DNA from: PALSA-270 sp963770915
GTDB lineage: Bacteria > Acidobacteriota > Terriglobia > Terriglobales > Acidobacteriaceae
DNA: 64,000 nt
Direction: 5' to 3'
Assembly (NCBI GenBank): GCA_963770915.1
Contig: CAVYRG010000001.1
Coordinates: forward strand, 2,108,001 to 2,172,000
Part shown: one piece after another, positions 25,659 through 33,768 of the stretch
How positions within the stretch are numbered: position 1 is the first letter of the stretch
How the letters are laid out: every line of letters begins with the position of its first letter
The notes under the pieces: generated by a model
Seen by the model: only the letters and a program-made list of their open reading frames with translations
Databases searched by the model: none
Told to the model about the DNA's origin: nothing
Position numbers and translations under genes: made by a program

Positions 25659-26123
25659 TCATTGCCCGCCGCTTGGTATTGCGGGCGGGGGTGGAGTTCC
25701 GGTCTGCTTCTTCTGATCGGTCAGCAGACCCAAATCGTCGACGCCGGCGGCGCGGACGTTATCTACAACTTCGACCACGGAACCAAACTTGGCTCGCGCG
25801 TCGGCACGAACGTACACCCGCTTGTCGGTCGCGGCGGAAATGCGGTCTTTGATCTTCTCGGTCAATTGGTCCGGGGAGATCTGATCTTTGCCAAAGTAAA
25901 CTTTACCGTCCCGCATGACGGCCACGATCAGGGCGTTTTCCTTGTCCGCGTCGGGCATCGCTTCGGGGTTATTCACTTTCGCCAGATCCACGCTCACGCC
26001 CTTCTGCAACATCGGCGTAATGACCATGAAGATGATCAACAGCACCAACATTACGTCCACCATGGGGGTGACGTTAATGTCGGAGTTGACCTTGGCGCCT
26101 TCGTTCCTTTTTGCAAGTGCCAT
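25659..26123 (-). CDS. exbD: ExbD/TolR-family protein (first copy)
   Basis: 154 residues. Membrane helix NVTPMVDVMLVLLIIFMVIT with the conserved Asp, then a periplasmic domain (GVSVDLAKVNNPEAMPDADK, RVYVRADARAKFGSVVEVVD) and a Pro-rich C-terminus. Together with ExbB it uses the proton gradient to drive TonB-dependent uptake through the outer membrane. It is 117 bases downstream of exbB, and that gap holds two hairpins (26161-26232) that may lower expression of the exbD genes relative to exbB. Confidence 0.92.
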   Translation of the reverse strand: MALAKRNEGAKVNSDINVTPMVDVMLVLLIIFMVITPMLQKGVSVDLAKVNNPEAMPDADKENALIVAVMRDGKVYFGKDQISPDQLTEKIKDRISAATDKRVYVRADARAKFGSVVEVVDNVRAAGVDDLGLLTDQKKQTGTPPPPAIPSGGQ

Positions 26124-26160
26124 AAAGGATATCCGTCTTTCTAGCTTGATCTCAGTGGTT

Positions 26161-26232
26161 CCGGCGCCGGGCTTATCCGGCGCCGGACACGCAACTCAAG
26201 CCTTAGCACCTTTGGTCCTCACTTTAGGACCA
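26161..26232. promoter_or_regulatory. Two strong hairpins in the exbB-exbD gap
   Basis: First: the 10-base palindrome CCGGCGCCGG occurs twice (26161-26170 and 26177-26186) around GCTTAT, giving a ten-pair all-GC stem. Second: TGGTCCT (26213-26219) and AGGACCA (26226-26232) around CACTTT. Neither is followed by a T-run on the coding (minus) strand, so they look more like RNA-stability or attenuation elements than full terminators. Confidence 0.6.
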
Positions 26233-26240
26233 GAGGAGGT

Positions 26241-26999
26241 TTACGCGCGGCGAACCCCGCGCCGCTTCAGGAAGTAATCGATCAGTTCGCTGGAGGAGTT
26301 GTCCATCTCCACGTCGAAGGCTTCCACGCGGCCGGTCAGGTAGTTGAACATCATCACGGCGGGGATGGCAACCAGCAGTCCGATAGCGGTTGTCACCAGA
26401 GCTTCCGAAATACCGCCGGCGACCGCGGCCAGACCAGTAGCGTGCTCGGTCTGAATGCCACGGAACGCGTTGAGAATGCCCATCACTGTGCCGAACAGGC
26501 CGACGAACGGGGCGGTCGATCCGATAGTGGCCAAGCCTCCCAGCCCGCGCTTCAGTTCGGCGTGGACGATGGCTTCCGTGCGCTCCAGAGCGCGCTTGGA
26601 AGCTTCAATGGTCTCGCCAGGGATTTCGCCGCTATCCTGGTGAGCGCGGAACTCCATCAAGCCGGCCGTGACAACCTTGGCCAGATGACTTTTCTTGTTG
26701 CGCTCGGCAACTTTGATGGCCTCATCGATGCGGCCATCCCGCAGAGCACCCGCTACAGCCGGCGCAAAAGCCCGCGACTGCTTACGCGCCGCGTTGAATG
26801 CCAGCCAGCGGTCGATCATGACGCCGATCGACCAGCCCGACATGATGAAGAGAATCACGACCACAGTCTTCGCTATCCAGCCCATTTGGTGCCAGAGCGA
26901 AATTGGGTCCCAACCCACCGCGCCCTGGTCCTGAAAGAACCAGGCAGCCATGGTGGAGGCATGACTTACCGTGTGTGCTGCTAAGTTGGCTACGAACAT
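26241..26999 (-). CDS. exbB: ExbB/TolQ/MotA-family proton channel protein
   Basis: 252 residues. Three membrane helices: about 45-65 (VVVILFIMSGWSIGVMIDRW), and the pair at about 155-215 with GLGGLATIGSTAPFVGLFGT and EALVTTAIGLLVAIPAVMMF, the family hallmark. A cytoplasmic loop (about 70-150) lies between. It forms the pentameric stator around ExbD and powers TonB. The N-terminus is longer than in E. coli TolQ. Second gene of the operon after tonB. Confidence 0.93.
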   Translation of the reverse strand: MFVANLAAHTVSHASTMAAWFFQDQGAVGWDPISLWHQMGWIAKTVVVILFIMSGWSIGVMIDRWLAFNAARKQSRAFAPAVAGALRDGRIDEAIKVAERNKKSHLAKVVTAGLMEFRAHQDSGEIPGETIEASKRALERTEAIVHAELKRGLGGLATIGSTAPFVGLFGTVMGILNAFRGIQTEHATGLAAVAGGISEALVTTAIGLLVAIPAVMMFNYLTGRVEAFDVEMDNSSSELIDYFLKRRGVRRA

Positions 27000-27131
27000 G
27001 AGTTGCCTTTCCCTCCTCGGAAGTCGTCAAAGATGAATGACCAAAAAAGCTCTCGTCGCAGAACCGACCGTACCTCTGCCGGGAAGCCGGCCGGGCTTTC
27101 CACAACCACTGCGCTTCATCCAGGTTCGGCT

Positions 27132-27872
27132 TTAGCCCCCGGACAGCGTGAAATTCACCGTAATCTGGGTCTCTACCGGAACCGGCTCACCGTTCAGGAA
27201 GTAGGGCTTATAACGCCATTGCTTCACGGCTTCGATCGCTGCCGGCGCCAACATTGGATGGCCACTGATCAGCCGCAGGTTCTCAATCGTTCCATCTTTG
27301 CTGATCTCCGCCTGCAAGAGCACCGATCCCTGAATCCTGGCCTGGCGCGCGATCGGAGGATAAACCGGCTGCACTCTGCGAATAATCAAACCGGCAGTCA
27401 CGCCTTGGGACACGCGTACACGCTGTGGCGTAGCTACCTTGGGTACGGCGACCGGGGTGGAACTGATGATTCCGCCAATGACGCCGCCCATCTGGCCGCC
27501 GGGCACGCCGCCGGGTACGCCGCCCACGACACCACCGGCCATCACCGGCGGTGGCGCCGCGTCTTCCTTGATCATTTCGACTTTCTTGGGGATCTTGGTC
27601 GGCGTTCGCAGTTGTCCGTTGATGATGTCGGTCTGGACCTGCTTCACCACATGCACGGGCGCAGCCGCGGGAGGCGGCGGTGGGGGTGGCGGCGGGGGCG
27701 GAGCCACAATCAAGGTAAGCAACTGCGTTTTGGGCAAAGCGTCGGTAAAGAGCAGCGGGATCAACACCATCACCCCGATCAGCATCAACTCCAACAAAAA
27801 CGAAATACCGGTGGTGAGGCCGCGTTTGGTCTTTAACCGTCCGCCAGACTCGATTAGGCTGTCTTCAAACAT
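27132..27872 (-). CDS. tonB: TonB-family energy transducer
   Basis: 246 residues. A basic cytoplasmic N-terminus (GGRLKTKRGLTTG), a membrane helix (about 20-45), an 11-residue run of Pro just after it, then a flexible region with an unusual Gly-Val/Gly-Pro repeat (GGVVGGVPGGVPGGQMGGVI, about 110-130), and the C-terminal TonB domain: VQPVYPPIARQARIQGSVLL, LISGHPMLAPAAIEAVKQWR. It spans the periplasm and opens TonB-dependent outer-membrane receptors. First gene of tonB-exbB-exbD-exbD-TPR. No receptor gene is near. Confidence 0.9.
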   Translation of the reverse strand: MFEDSLIESGGRLKTKRGLTTGISFLLELMLIGVMVLIPLLFTDALPKTQLLTLIVAPPPPPPPPPPPAAAPVHVVKQVQTDIINGQLRTPTKIPKKVEMIKEDAAPPPVMAGGVVGGVPGGVPGGQMGGVIGGIISSTPVAVPKVATPQRVRVSQGVTAGLIIRRVQPVYPPIARQARIQGSVLLQAEISKDGTIENLRLISGHPMLAPAAIEAVKQWRYKPYFLNGEPVPVETQITVNFTLSGG

Positions 27873-27999
27873 AGAGGTTTCTCTCCTACACAGACCCTAC
27901 GTACTCTTAGACACCACCTATCGGACGTTTGCTCCCGCTTTCGCGGCAGCGAATCTCGGTCAACTTGCCTCTTCTGCCACGCTGTAAGGCCTTGTCCCG

Positions 28000-29247
28000 T
28001 CAACGGGTTACGCTGGTCTTCTCGCCCTTCTTCGGGCTCGCCGCGGGGCCAGGGCCAGAATCCTTGCTTCCACCCTGCCGCTTGCCGCCGCCTGGACCCA
28101 TGACGGGCCGTTTATTCCGCTCCACCCGCCAATCCTGGTAGGCCACCAAGATCGGCGCGGCAATGGCAATCGACGAATACGTGCCGATCAGGATGCCGAT
28201 GACCAGGGCAAAAGAAAAATTGCGCAACACCTCGCCGCCAAACACGTACAAAGCCAATACGGTCAAGAACGTCAAACCCGCGGTCAGCACGGTTCGGCTG
28301 AGGGTTTGATTAATGCTTCGATTGACGATCTCGGACAGCTTTTCCCGCCGCATCAGCTTCAGGTTCTCGCGGATGCGATCGAACACGACGATGGTGTCGT
28401 TATTCGAGTAGCCAACCAGGGTCAGAATGGCAGCGACTACGGTAAGCGAAATGTCCCGGTTCGTCAACGAGAATGCGCCAACCGTGATGAGGGTGTCGTG
28501 GAAGACTGTGACCACGGCAGCCACGCCGTAGATCCACTCAAAACGAAACGCCAGGTAAACCAGCATCCCGACCAGGGAATAGATCACCGCGCGGACGGCT
28601 TGCCCACGTAGCTGCTGGCCTACCTGGGGACCGACAATGCTGGCGCTCTTCACGCCGAAATCCGAAAGATAGTAACCATCCGGCAGGGCTGCCAATACGG
28701 CAGGGTCCGCCGATCCTTTCAGTTCGTCGAAGGAATCCAGCACGCCGCCCTTCACTTTGTCGCGATAGTTAACAATGGCCTGCGCCTGTGCGGTATAGCG
28801 CTGCTCGGCGTCGGTGCCGGCATGAAGCGGGTCTTTGTCGAGGAGGTACCCGGCGATGACGAGAGAACTCGAATTGTTCAGATCATGCTTGCCAGCCGGG
28901 GCGTTACCTTCCAGCGCGGCGATGATACGTTCCTTACCCTGGTCAAGAGCCTGCTCGCTGGTCTCTTCGAGGGGAAGGTCGATCAGCAGCTCGTTGTTTG
29001 TACCATAGGTCTGGAGCTTGAAGTGGTGCAAGCCGGCGTGATCCAAGGCTGCGCGGACGGTAGCATCGTTGGGAGCATGAGTGAACTTGATTTGCACCAG
29101 CGTGCCGCCGCGGAACTCAATGCCGAGCGGGATGCCGTGCCAGAAGAGCATGGAAAACACGCCGGCGACGCTAAAAATCGCCGAGAAGGCGAGGAAATAC
29201 CATTTCCTGCCCAGGAAATCGATGTTGGGATTGCGAAAAAATTCCAC
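28000..29247 (-). CDS. secF: Protein translocase subunit SecF
   Basis: 415 residues, longer than the usual 310-320. N-terminal helix (KWYFLAFSAIFSVAGVFSML) followed by GIEFRGGTLVQIKF, a periplasmic domain with an extra stretch (about 90-195), and the five-helix membrane part: ASIVGPQVGQQLRGQAVRAV, VGYSNNDTIVVFDRIRENLK, SRTVLTAGLTFLTVLALYVF. The C-terminus is a basic tail rich in Gly/Lys. With SecD and YajC it uses the proton gradient to complete protein export. It follows secD with a 14-base gap. Confidence 0.94.
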   Translation of the reverse strand: MEFFRNPNIDFLGRKWYFLAFSAIFSVAGVFSMLFWHGIPLGIEFRGGTLVQIKFTHAPNDATVRAALDHAGLHHFKLQTYGTNNELLIDLPLEETSEQALDQGKERIIAALEGNAPAGKHDLNNSSSLVIAGYLLDKDPLHAGTDAEQRYTAQAQAIVNYRDKVKGGVLDSFDELKGSADPAVLAALPDGYYLSDFGVKSASIVGPQVGQQLRGQAVRAVIYSLVGMLVYLAFRFEWIYGVAAVVTVFHDTLITVGAFSLTNRDISLTVVAAILTLVGYSNNDTIVVFDRIRENLKLMRREKLSEIVNRSINQTLSRTVLTAGLTFLTVLALYVFGGEVLRNFSFALVIGILIGTYSSIAIAAPILVAYQDWRVERNKRPVMGPGGGKRQGGSKDSGPGPAASPKKGEKTSVTR

Positions 29248-29261
29248 GCTGCCGAGCTCCC

Positions 29262-30881
29262 TTATCCGATGCTGAGCGCTTCGCCGCGCTGGTGGCGGCT
29301 GAGCACCCAGTCAAAAATCATGCGCGATACAAACACCGCGGTAAACAGATTGGCGATCAACCCGAAGGTCAGGGTGACGGCAAACCCCTTGACCGGGCCG
29401 GTCCCGAACAAGAACAGGATGGCTGCCGAAACCACGGTGGTGACGTGTGTATCCACAATTGTGATCCAGGCGTAGCCAAAGCCCTGTTCAACGGCGGAAG
29501 GCGGCGTCTTGCCGTTGCGCAGCTCTTCACGAATGCGCTCAAAAATCAGAACATTGGAATCGACGCCCATGCCGACGGTAAGAATGACTCCCGCGATCCC
29601 AGGGAGTGTCAGGGTAGCGCCGGAATACCCCAGGAATCCCAGCAAAATGACGAGGTTGAGGATCAGGGCCAGATCGGCGTTAATCCCGGCGCCGTGGTAA
29701 TAGACCAACATGAAGATCAGCACGGCCAACATGCCGACGATGGCCGCCAGGACGCCGGCGTGGATGGAATCCGAGCCCAGCGACGGCCCCACCGTCTCCT
29801 CCTGGAGGTACTTGATTCCGGCGGGCAAGGCGCCGGAGTTCAAGGTGAGGGCCAGATCGGACGCAGACTGCTCGGTAAAGCCGCCCTCAATCACTCCGTT
29901 GTCGCTGATTTCACCCTTGATAACCGCGACCTCACGCACATGGTTATCGAGCACGACCGCCAGGTAGTCGCCGACATGCTCCGAGGTAAACGCCGAGAAA
30001 CGGCGGCCGCCTTCCGCCGTCAGGAAAAACTCCACTTGCGGTGCGTTCGTAGTCGTGCTGCGGTCCACGCGTGCTTCGCGAAGATCGTTCCCCGCGACCG
30101 CCGAAGTGCGGGAAATCAAGTAGACACCCTCCTGGCTCCGGCCGGAAACGTTGCCGGCGCCGGGCAGCAGTTCGGCATCGGGCGGAATGACCCCGCCGTT
30201 TGCCGCCAGTGCCGACTGCTCATCCGGATAGGGCTGGCCGTTATTCAGGGCTTGGCGAATCTGCAGTTGCGCCGTGGACTTTATGATCTCCTTTACCCGT
30301 TCGGAATCGCTGATGCCGGGCAACTGCACCAGAATCTGATATTGCCCCAGGCCATGGCGCGCAATCTCCGGCTCAGTTACGCCAAGTTTATCGACGCGGT
30401 TGCGGATCGTCTCGATGGCTTGGCTGACGGCGCGGTCTTTCAGGTCCGCCAACGACTGCGGCTTCATGGTCAGCGTCCAGGCATTTTGCACGCCGGAACT
30501 CAGGTCGTATTCCGGCAACGTGTCACTGACTATGGAACGCAAGTCGGAACCAGAATCAGGGCCTACTCCCTGAACCACGATTTTGTCTGGACTGTTGGTG
30601 GGGTCGGGCTTGGTGACATCGGTGTAGCGGATTTTGCGGCGGCTGAGTTCATCCTTGAGGCGGGCGACGACGTTATCGGAATCGGCGTTGACGGCGTCGT
30701 TGACTTCCACCTGCAGGATGAGGTGAATGCCGCCTTTGAGGTCAAGGCCGAGATTGATGCGTTTTTGAATCGCGGCCACCAGGCCTTGCCCCGTCCAACT
30801 TTGGGGAATGCCGAAGATGCCGTAGAGGCACACCACCAGGAATGCGACGCTTACCCCTAATTTCCAGCCCAAGTTCTTCAT
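29262..30881 (-). CDS. secD: Protein translocase subunit SecD
   Basis: 539 residues, typical. N-terminal helix, then RINLGLDLKGGIHLILQVEV, a large periplasmic domain (P1, about 60-340) with RNRVDKLGVTEPEIARHGLG, and the RND-like membrane part: DSIHAGVLAAIVGMLAVLIF, GVILTVGMGVDSNVLIFERI with the conserved Asp-Ser, and ILFLFGTGPVKGFAVTLTFG. It pulls exported chains through SecYEG from the periplasmic side. Part of tgt-yajC-secD-secF, a gene order well known in bacteria. Confidence 0.95.
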   Translation of the reverse strand: MKNLGWKLGVSVAFLVVCLYGIFGIPQSWTGQGLVAAIQKRINLGLDLKGGIHLILQVEVNDAVNADSDNVVARLKDELSRRKIRYTDVTKPDPTNSPDKIVVQGVGPDSGSDLRSIVSDTLPEYDLSSGVQNAWTLTMKPQSLADLKDRAVSQAIETIRNRVDKLGVTEPEIARHGLGQYQILVQLPGISDSERVKEIIKSTAQLQIRQALNNGQPYPDEQSALAANGGVIPPDAELLPGAGNVSGRSQEGVYLISRTSAVAGNDLREARVDRSTTTNAPQVEFFLTAEGGRRFSAFTSEHVGDYLAVVLDNHVREVAVIKGEISDNGVIEGGFTEQSASDLALTLNSGALPAGIKYLQEETVGPSLGSDSIHAGVLAAIVGMLAVLIFMLVYYHGAGINADLALILNLVILLGFLGYSGATLTLPGIAGVILTVGMGVDSNVLIFERIREELRNGKTPPSAVEQGFGYAWITIVDTHVTTVVSAAILFLFGTGPVKGFAVTLTFGLIANLFTAVFVSRMIFDWVLSRHQRGEALSIG

Positions 30882-30939
30882 AACGATATGGTTCGAACTC
30901 TCTTCCCAGCGCGAGCTTTGCTAATGATTCGCCACCAAT

Positions 30940-31269
30940 CTATTTGGTAGCCAAACCGGTCGACTTGGTTGGCTCGTCATTAGCCACCGAGACCACCGAA
31001 GCCCGGGTCACTTCCAGGCGCAGGTTGTCTGGGGGAATGCGCAAGTGAAGGCTGTCATCCTTCAGGGCTACGATAGTGCCGCGCAAGCCGCCTGATGTCA
31101 CCACTTTGTCGCCGGTTTTCAACTCGCTCAGCATCTGCTGCCATTTCTTCTGGCGGCGCTGCTGCGGCATGATGAGCAAGAAGTAAAAAATCGCGAAAAT
31201 GAAAAGCAGGGGAGCGATGGTCAGCAAGCTTGACCCGCTCTGCAGCGCGAATAGTGGCTCGATGCTCAT
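30940..31269 (-). CDS. yajC: Preprotein translocase subunit YajC
   Basis: About 109 residues from the ATG at 31269 (MSIEPLFALQSGSSLLTI). A single membrane helix (APLLFIFAIFYFLLIMPQQR) is followed by the family core RRQKKWQQMLSELKTGDKVV and TSGGLRGTIVALKDDSLHLR. It associates with SecDF. An open frame of ten more residues upstream is unlikely to be translated. Preceded in the operon by tgt, 137 bases away. Confidence 0.92.
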   Translation of the reverse strand: MSIEPLFALQSGSSLLTIAPLLFIFAIFYFLLIMPQQRRQKKWQQMLSELKTGDKVVTSGGLRGTIVALKDDSLHLRIPPDNLRLEVTRASVVSVANDEPTKSTGLATK

Positions 31270-31405
31270 GAGAATTGACTCAGGCTGATTCCTGCACAAG
31301 AAACATCCGTCCCCCCCGGCGCTTCAGACTTTATGCGATGGGCCTCGGGAACTCTCGCGGATCAGGCCGGATCCTTCTGCTTGGGGCACGAACAGGATGG
31401 GCAAA

Positions 31406-32686
31406 CTACGATTTTGGCTGCGACGGAGCCCCAGCCAGAAAACGGGCCCTTTTCCCAAGTGCAATAGAATGACGCACCCCTCGCATGGTGTCAAGGTAGA
31501 AGCTGAGATTGTGGACGGTGTTCAAGACCTGGGCCAGGACTTCATTCGAGGCATAAAGATGCCGCAAGTAGGCGCGTGAGTAGCGCGCACAAACCCGGCA
31601 GCGGCAGTTGGGATCGAGGGGATTCTCATCGCCGGCATAGCGCGCTTGCTTGATAGAGATTTTTCCCTCTGAAGTGAACAGCAAGCCGTGGCGGGCGGCG
31701 CGCGTGGGCAGCACGCAATCCATCATGTCGATGCCGAGGTTGGCGTACTCGACAATCTCTTCCGGCGTGCCTACGCCCATGAGGTAACGGGGTTTGTCGG
31801 CGGGAAGGCGCTCAATGGTAGCTTCGACCACCTCGCGGGTTAAGGAGCGCGGCTCGCCCACGCTGAGGCCACCGATGGCGTAGCCGGGGAAGCCAATTTC
31901 GACGGTGCGCTCGGCGGATTCCTTGCGCAGGGCCAGATCCATGCCACCTTGGACAATGCCGAAGAGGGCTTGGGCAGAATCACGTGGGGACAGCCGCCCC
32001 CGGCTGACCGGCGAGGGGAGCTCGCCAGCAGGTCGACTCCTTACAGTCTGGTTCGGCTGGATTGCCGGGACGGCAGAAAACAGCGGAGCTTCGCTCCGCG
32101 GACAGCCGAGGGCGGCTGTCCCCACGCGATTCTGCCAAGGTACCTGCTTCTTGTGCTCCTCGAAGTACTTCTTGCTGCGCGCCGCCCAGCGCAAAGTTAG
32201 CTCCATCGAGGCTCGGGCGCGATTGAGGTCCGCCGGGTATTCGGTACACTCGTCGAACGCCATGATGATGTCGGCGCCCAGGCCAATCTGCGCGTCGGTG
32301 GCGCTTTCCGGGCTGAAGAAATGCTCAGAGCCATCGAGGTGGGAGCGAAACGTCACACCATCCTCCGAGATTTTGCGCAGGCTGTTGAGGCTGAAGACCT
32401 GAAAGCCGCCGGAATCGGTCAATATCGCGTGCGGCCAGGACATGAAGCGGTGCAGCCCTCCGAGGCGGCGAATCTGCTCCACACCGGGACGCAGGTAAAG
32501 GTGATAGGTATTGCCAAGAAGGATTTGAGCGCCCAGCTCCTCCAGAATGTCCTGCGAGACCCCCTTAACCGAAGCCAGCGTGCCTACCGGCATGAAGACC
32601 GGGGTTTCGACCTCGCCATGCGGGGTGACGAGGCGGCCGGAGCGGGCGGGGCCGCAGGTGGCGGTGACTTGGAACTGCATGGACAT
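31406..32686 (-). CDS. tgt: tRNA-guanine transglycosylase carrying an in-frame repeat insertion
   Basis: About 426 residues, whereas family members have about 370-390. It swaps guanine for preQ1 at the wobble position of GUN-anticodon tRNAs. Recognisable: LGNTYHLYLRPG, TDSGGFQVFSL (near 91-96, with the base-binding Asp), ALFGIVQGGM, GIDMMDCVLPTR with the nucleophile Asp, and zinc ligands CRCRVC...H near 375-390. The extra residues, about 188-235 (from VGTAALGCP to SRGRLSPR), are encoded by the palindromic repeat at 31975-32134, in the loop just before the FGIVQGG active-site segment. The frame stays open through it. Start at ATG 32686, eight bases after a TACAAT box. Confidence 0.93.
   Translation of the reverse strand: MSMQFQVTATCGPARSGRLVTPHGEVETPVFMPVGTLASVKGVSQDILEELGAQILLGNTYHLYLRPGVEQIRRLGGLHRFMSWPHAILTDSGGFQVFSLNSLRKISEDGVTFRSHLDGSEHFFSPESATDAQIGLGADIIMAFDECTEYPADLNRARASMELTLRWAARSKKYFEEHKKQVPWQNRVGTAALGCPRSEAPLFSAVPAIQPNQTVRSRPAGELPSPVSRGRLSPRDSAQALFGIVQGGMDLALRKESAERTVEIGFPGYAIGGLSVGEPRSLTREVVEATIERLPADKPRYLMGVGTPEEIVEYANLGIDMMDCVLPTRAARHGLLFTSEGKISIKQARYAGDENPLDPNCRCRVCARYSRAYLRHLYASNEVLAQVLNTVHNLSFYLDTMRGVRHSIALGKRARFLAGAPSQPKS
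31975..32134. repeat. Palindromic repeat element, copy B, inside tgt
   Basis: About 160 bases bounded by 24-base inverted repeats with one mismatch: left end CAGAATCACGTGGGGACAGC (31975-31994) and right end GCTGTCCCCACGCGATTCTG (32115-32134). The terminal CAGAATC/GATTCTG pair may be host sequence duplicated or extended at the site. Inside, from the left: palindrome GACAGCCG/CGGCTG, hairpin GGCGAG-gggag-CTCGCC, a spacer, hairpin GCGGAGC-TTCG-CTCCGC, and again GGACAGCCG-AGGG-CGGCTGTCC. On the tgt strand all codons are sense. Confidence 0.85.
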
Positions 32687-32694
32687 GAGCAAAG

Positions 32695-32700
32695 ATTGTA
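32695..32700 (-). promoter_or_regulatory. tgt -10 box, leaderless promoter
   Basis: TACAAT on the minus strand ends eight bases before the ATG at 32686. There is no Shine-Dalgarno sequence in the gap (CTTTGCTC). This supports 32686 as start and suggests a leaderless tgt-yajC-secD-secF message. Confidence 0.5.
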
Positions 32701-32759
32701 TCGAACTGAGGTGGAGGGGGCGCTCAGGCCAGTTTCACGCCGAAACCCATGCGGATTAG

Positions 32760-33275
32760 CTACTCTTCCGCGCCGATTCCGGCACGGCGCAGCAGGCGCA
32801 GCAGCGCCCGTCCGCCGCTGGCGCCGCGTTGGGTTCCGGCGATGTTGCCGTCGCGGTCTATGACCACATAGATCGGGTAGGCGTTCGCTTGATACATAGC
32901 GGCTAGGTTGGTGTCTTCGGTCATGACCACCTTGGATGTTCGCGGGTTCTGATCCAAATACTTTTTGACGGTTTTCTTCGATTCCGCAACATCAACAGCC
33001 AGAACGATCAAGCCCTTGCCGGCAAACTCTTTACCGAGTTCGTCCACCATACTTCCTTCCTCACGGCAGTAGGGACACCAAGTCGTCCAGAAATCGAGCA
33101 GAACTACCTTTCCCTTGATGGATGCGTTATTGAATTGTTCGCCGTTGAGAGTTTTGGCGTGGAAGCGAGGAGCCGGCTCGGGAGTGTCGTCGTCATTCTG
33201 AGCAAGTCCGCAGGGGGCAGTGGACGCCGCCAAAGCCAATAGAACCAGGGCGGAGAGCAGACGGCGCACCCACAT
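32760..33275 (-). CDS. TlpA/ResA-like exported thioredoxin
   Basis: About 171 residues from the ATG at 33275, where a signal peptide begins (VRRLLSALVLLALAASTAPC). An AhpC/TSA-type redoxin domain follows: VVLLDFWTTWCPYCREEGSM with the CPYC active site, VLAVDVAESKKTVKKYLDQN, and the cis-Pro region AMYQANAYPIYVVIDRDGNI. It acts in the periplasm as a thiol reductant or for cytochrome maturation; the client is not evident. Upstream in-frame codons exist but would remove the signal peptide from the N-terminus. Confidence 0.87.
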   Translation of the reverse strand: MWVRRLLSALVLLALAASTAPCGLAQNDDDTPEPAPRFHAKTLNGEQFNNASIKGKVVLLDFWTTWCPYCREEGSMVDELGKEFAGKGLIVLAVDVAESKKTVKKYLDQNPRTSKVVMTEDTNLAAMYQANAYPIYVVIDRDGNIAGTQRGASGGRALLRLLRRAGIGAEE

Positions 33276-33288
33276 GCGGCGGAATATA

Positions 33289-33750
33289 TCACAGGCCGGG
33301 GAGATGGATAAGTTCGCCGCGCAGTTTTCCGTTTTCCACGAACAGCCTGCCAACGCTCACCGGTAGATTGAAGCGCTTCGGCCCCGCGCTGCCGGGATTG
33401 AAGTAGAGCACGCCGTTTTTCATTTCCTGCTTCGGCACGTGGCTGTGCCCGTAGATCACCGCCGCAAACCCGGCCGCTTCCGGTTTGAGATCGAGTTCGG
33501 CGAGATTGTGCAAAACGTAGATGGAGATTCCCTCAACCTCCAGCACATTGGTTGCCGACAGCTTCCGCGCCCTGGCGCCGCGATCCACATTGCCGCGCAC
33601 CGCGGTCACCGGCGCGATGCGGGAAAGCCGTTCGAGAATCGCCGGGTCGCCAATATCCCCGGCATGGATGAGGTGCTCCGCGCCGTGGAGAGCCGCCACC
33701 GCCTCGCGCCGGAGCAGGCCGTGGGTGTCGGAAATCACGCCGATGAACAT
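33289..33750 (-). CDS. YfcE/MJ0936-family metallophosphoesterase
   Basis: 153 residues, full length for the small family. All metal-binding blocks are present: GVISDTHGLLR (D-x-H), HLIHAGDIGDP (GD), AVRGNVDRG (GNxD) and VIYGHSHVPKQEM (GHSH). Such enzymes hydrolyse phosphodiesters in vitro with Mn or Ni; the natural substrate is unclear. It lies between the TlpA-like gene and the CocE-like hydrolase, all leftward with short gaps. Confidence 0.92.
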   Translation of the reverse strand: MFIGVISDTHGLLRREAVAALHGAEHLIHAGDIGDPAILERLSRIAPVTAVRGNVDRGARARKLSATNVLEVEGISIYVLHNLAELDLKPEAAGFAAVIYGHSHVPKQEMKNGVLYFNPGSAGPKRFNLPVSVGRLFVENGKLRGELIHLPGL

Positions 33751-33768
33751 GCGGCCTGATCCAGGACT

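Noticed and set aside
29292..30860. 522-codon open frame opposite secD
   Set aside because: Antisense to SecD with all its motifs; no pattern of its own.
31470..31640. Riboswitch (preQ1-like) near tgt
   Set aside because: The tgt start has a -10 box eight bases away, leaving no room for a leader; no aptamer pattern seen.
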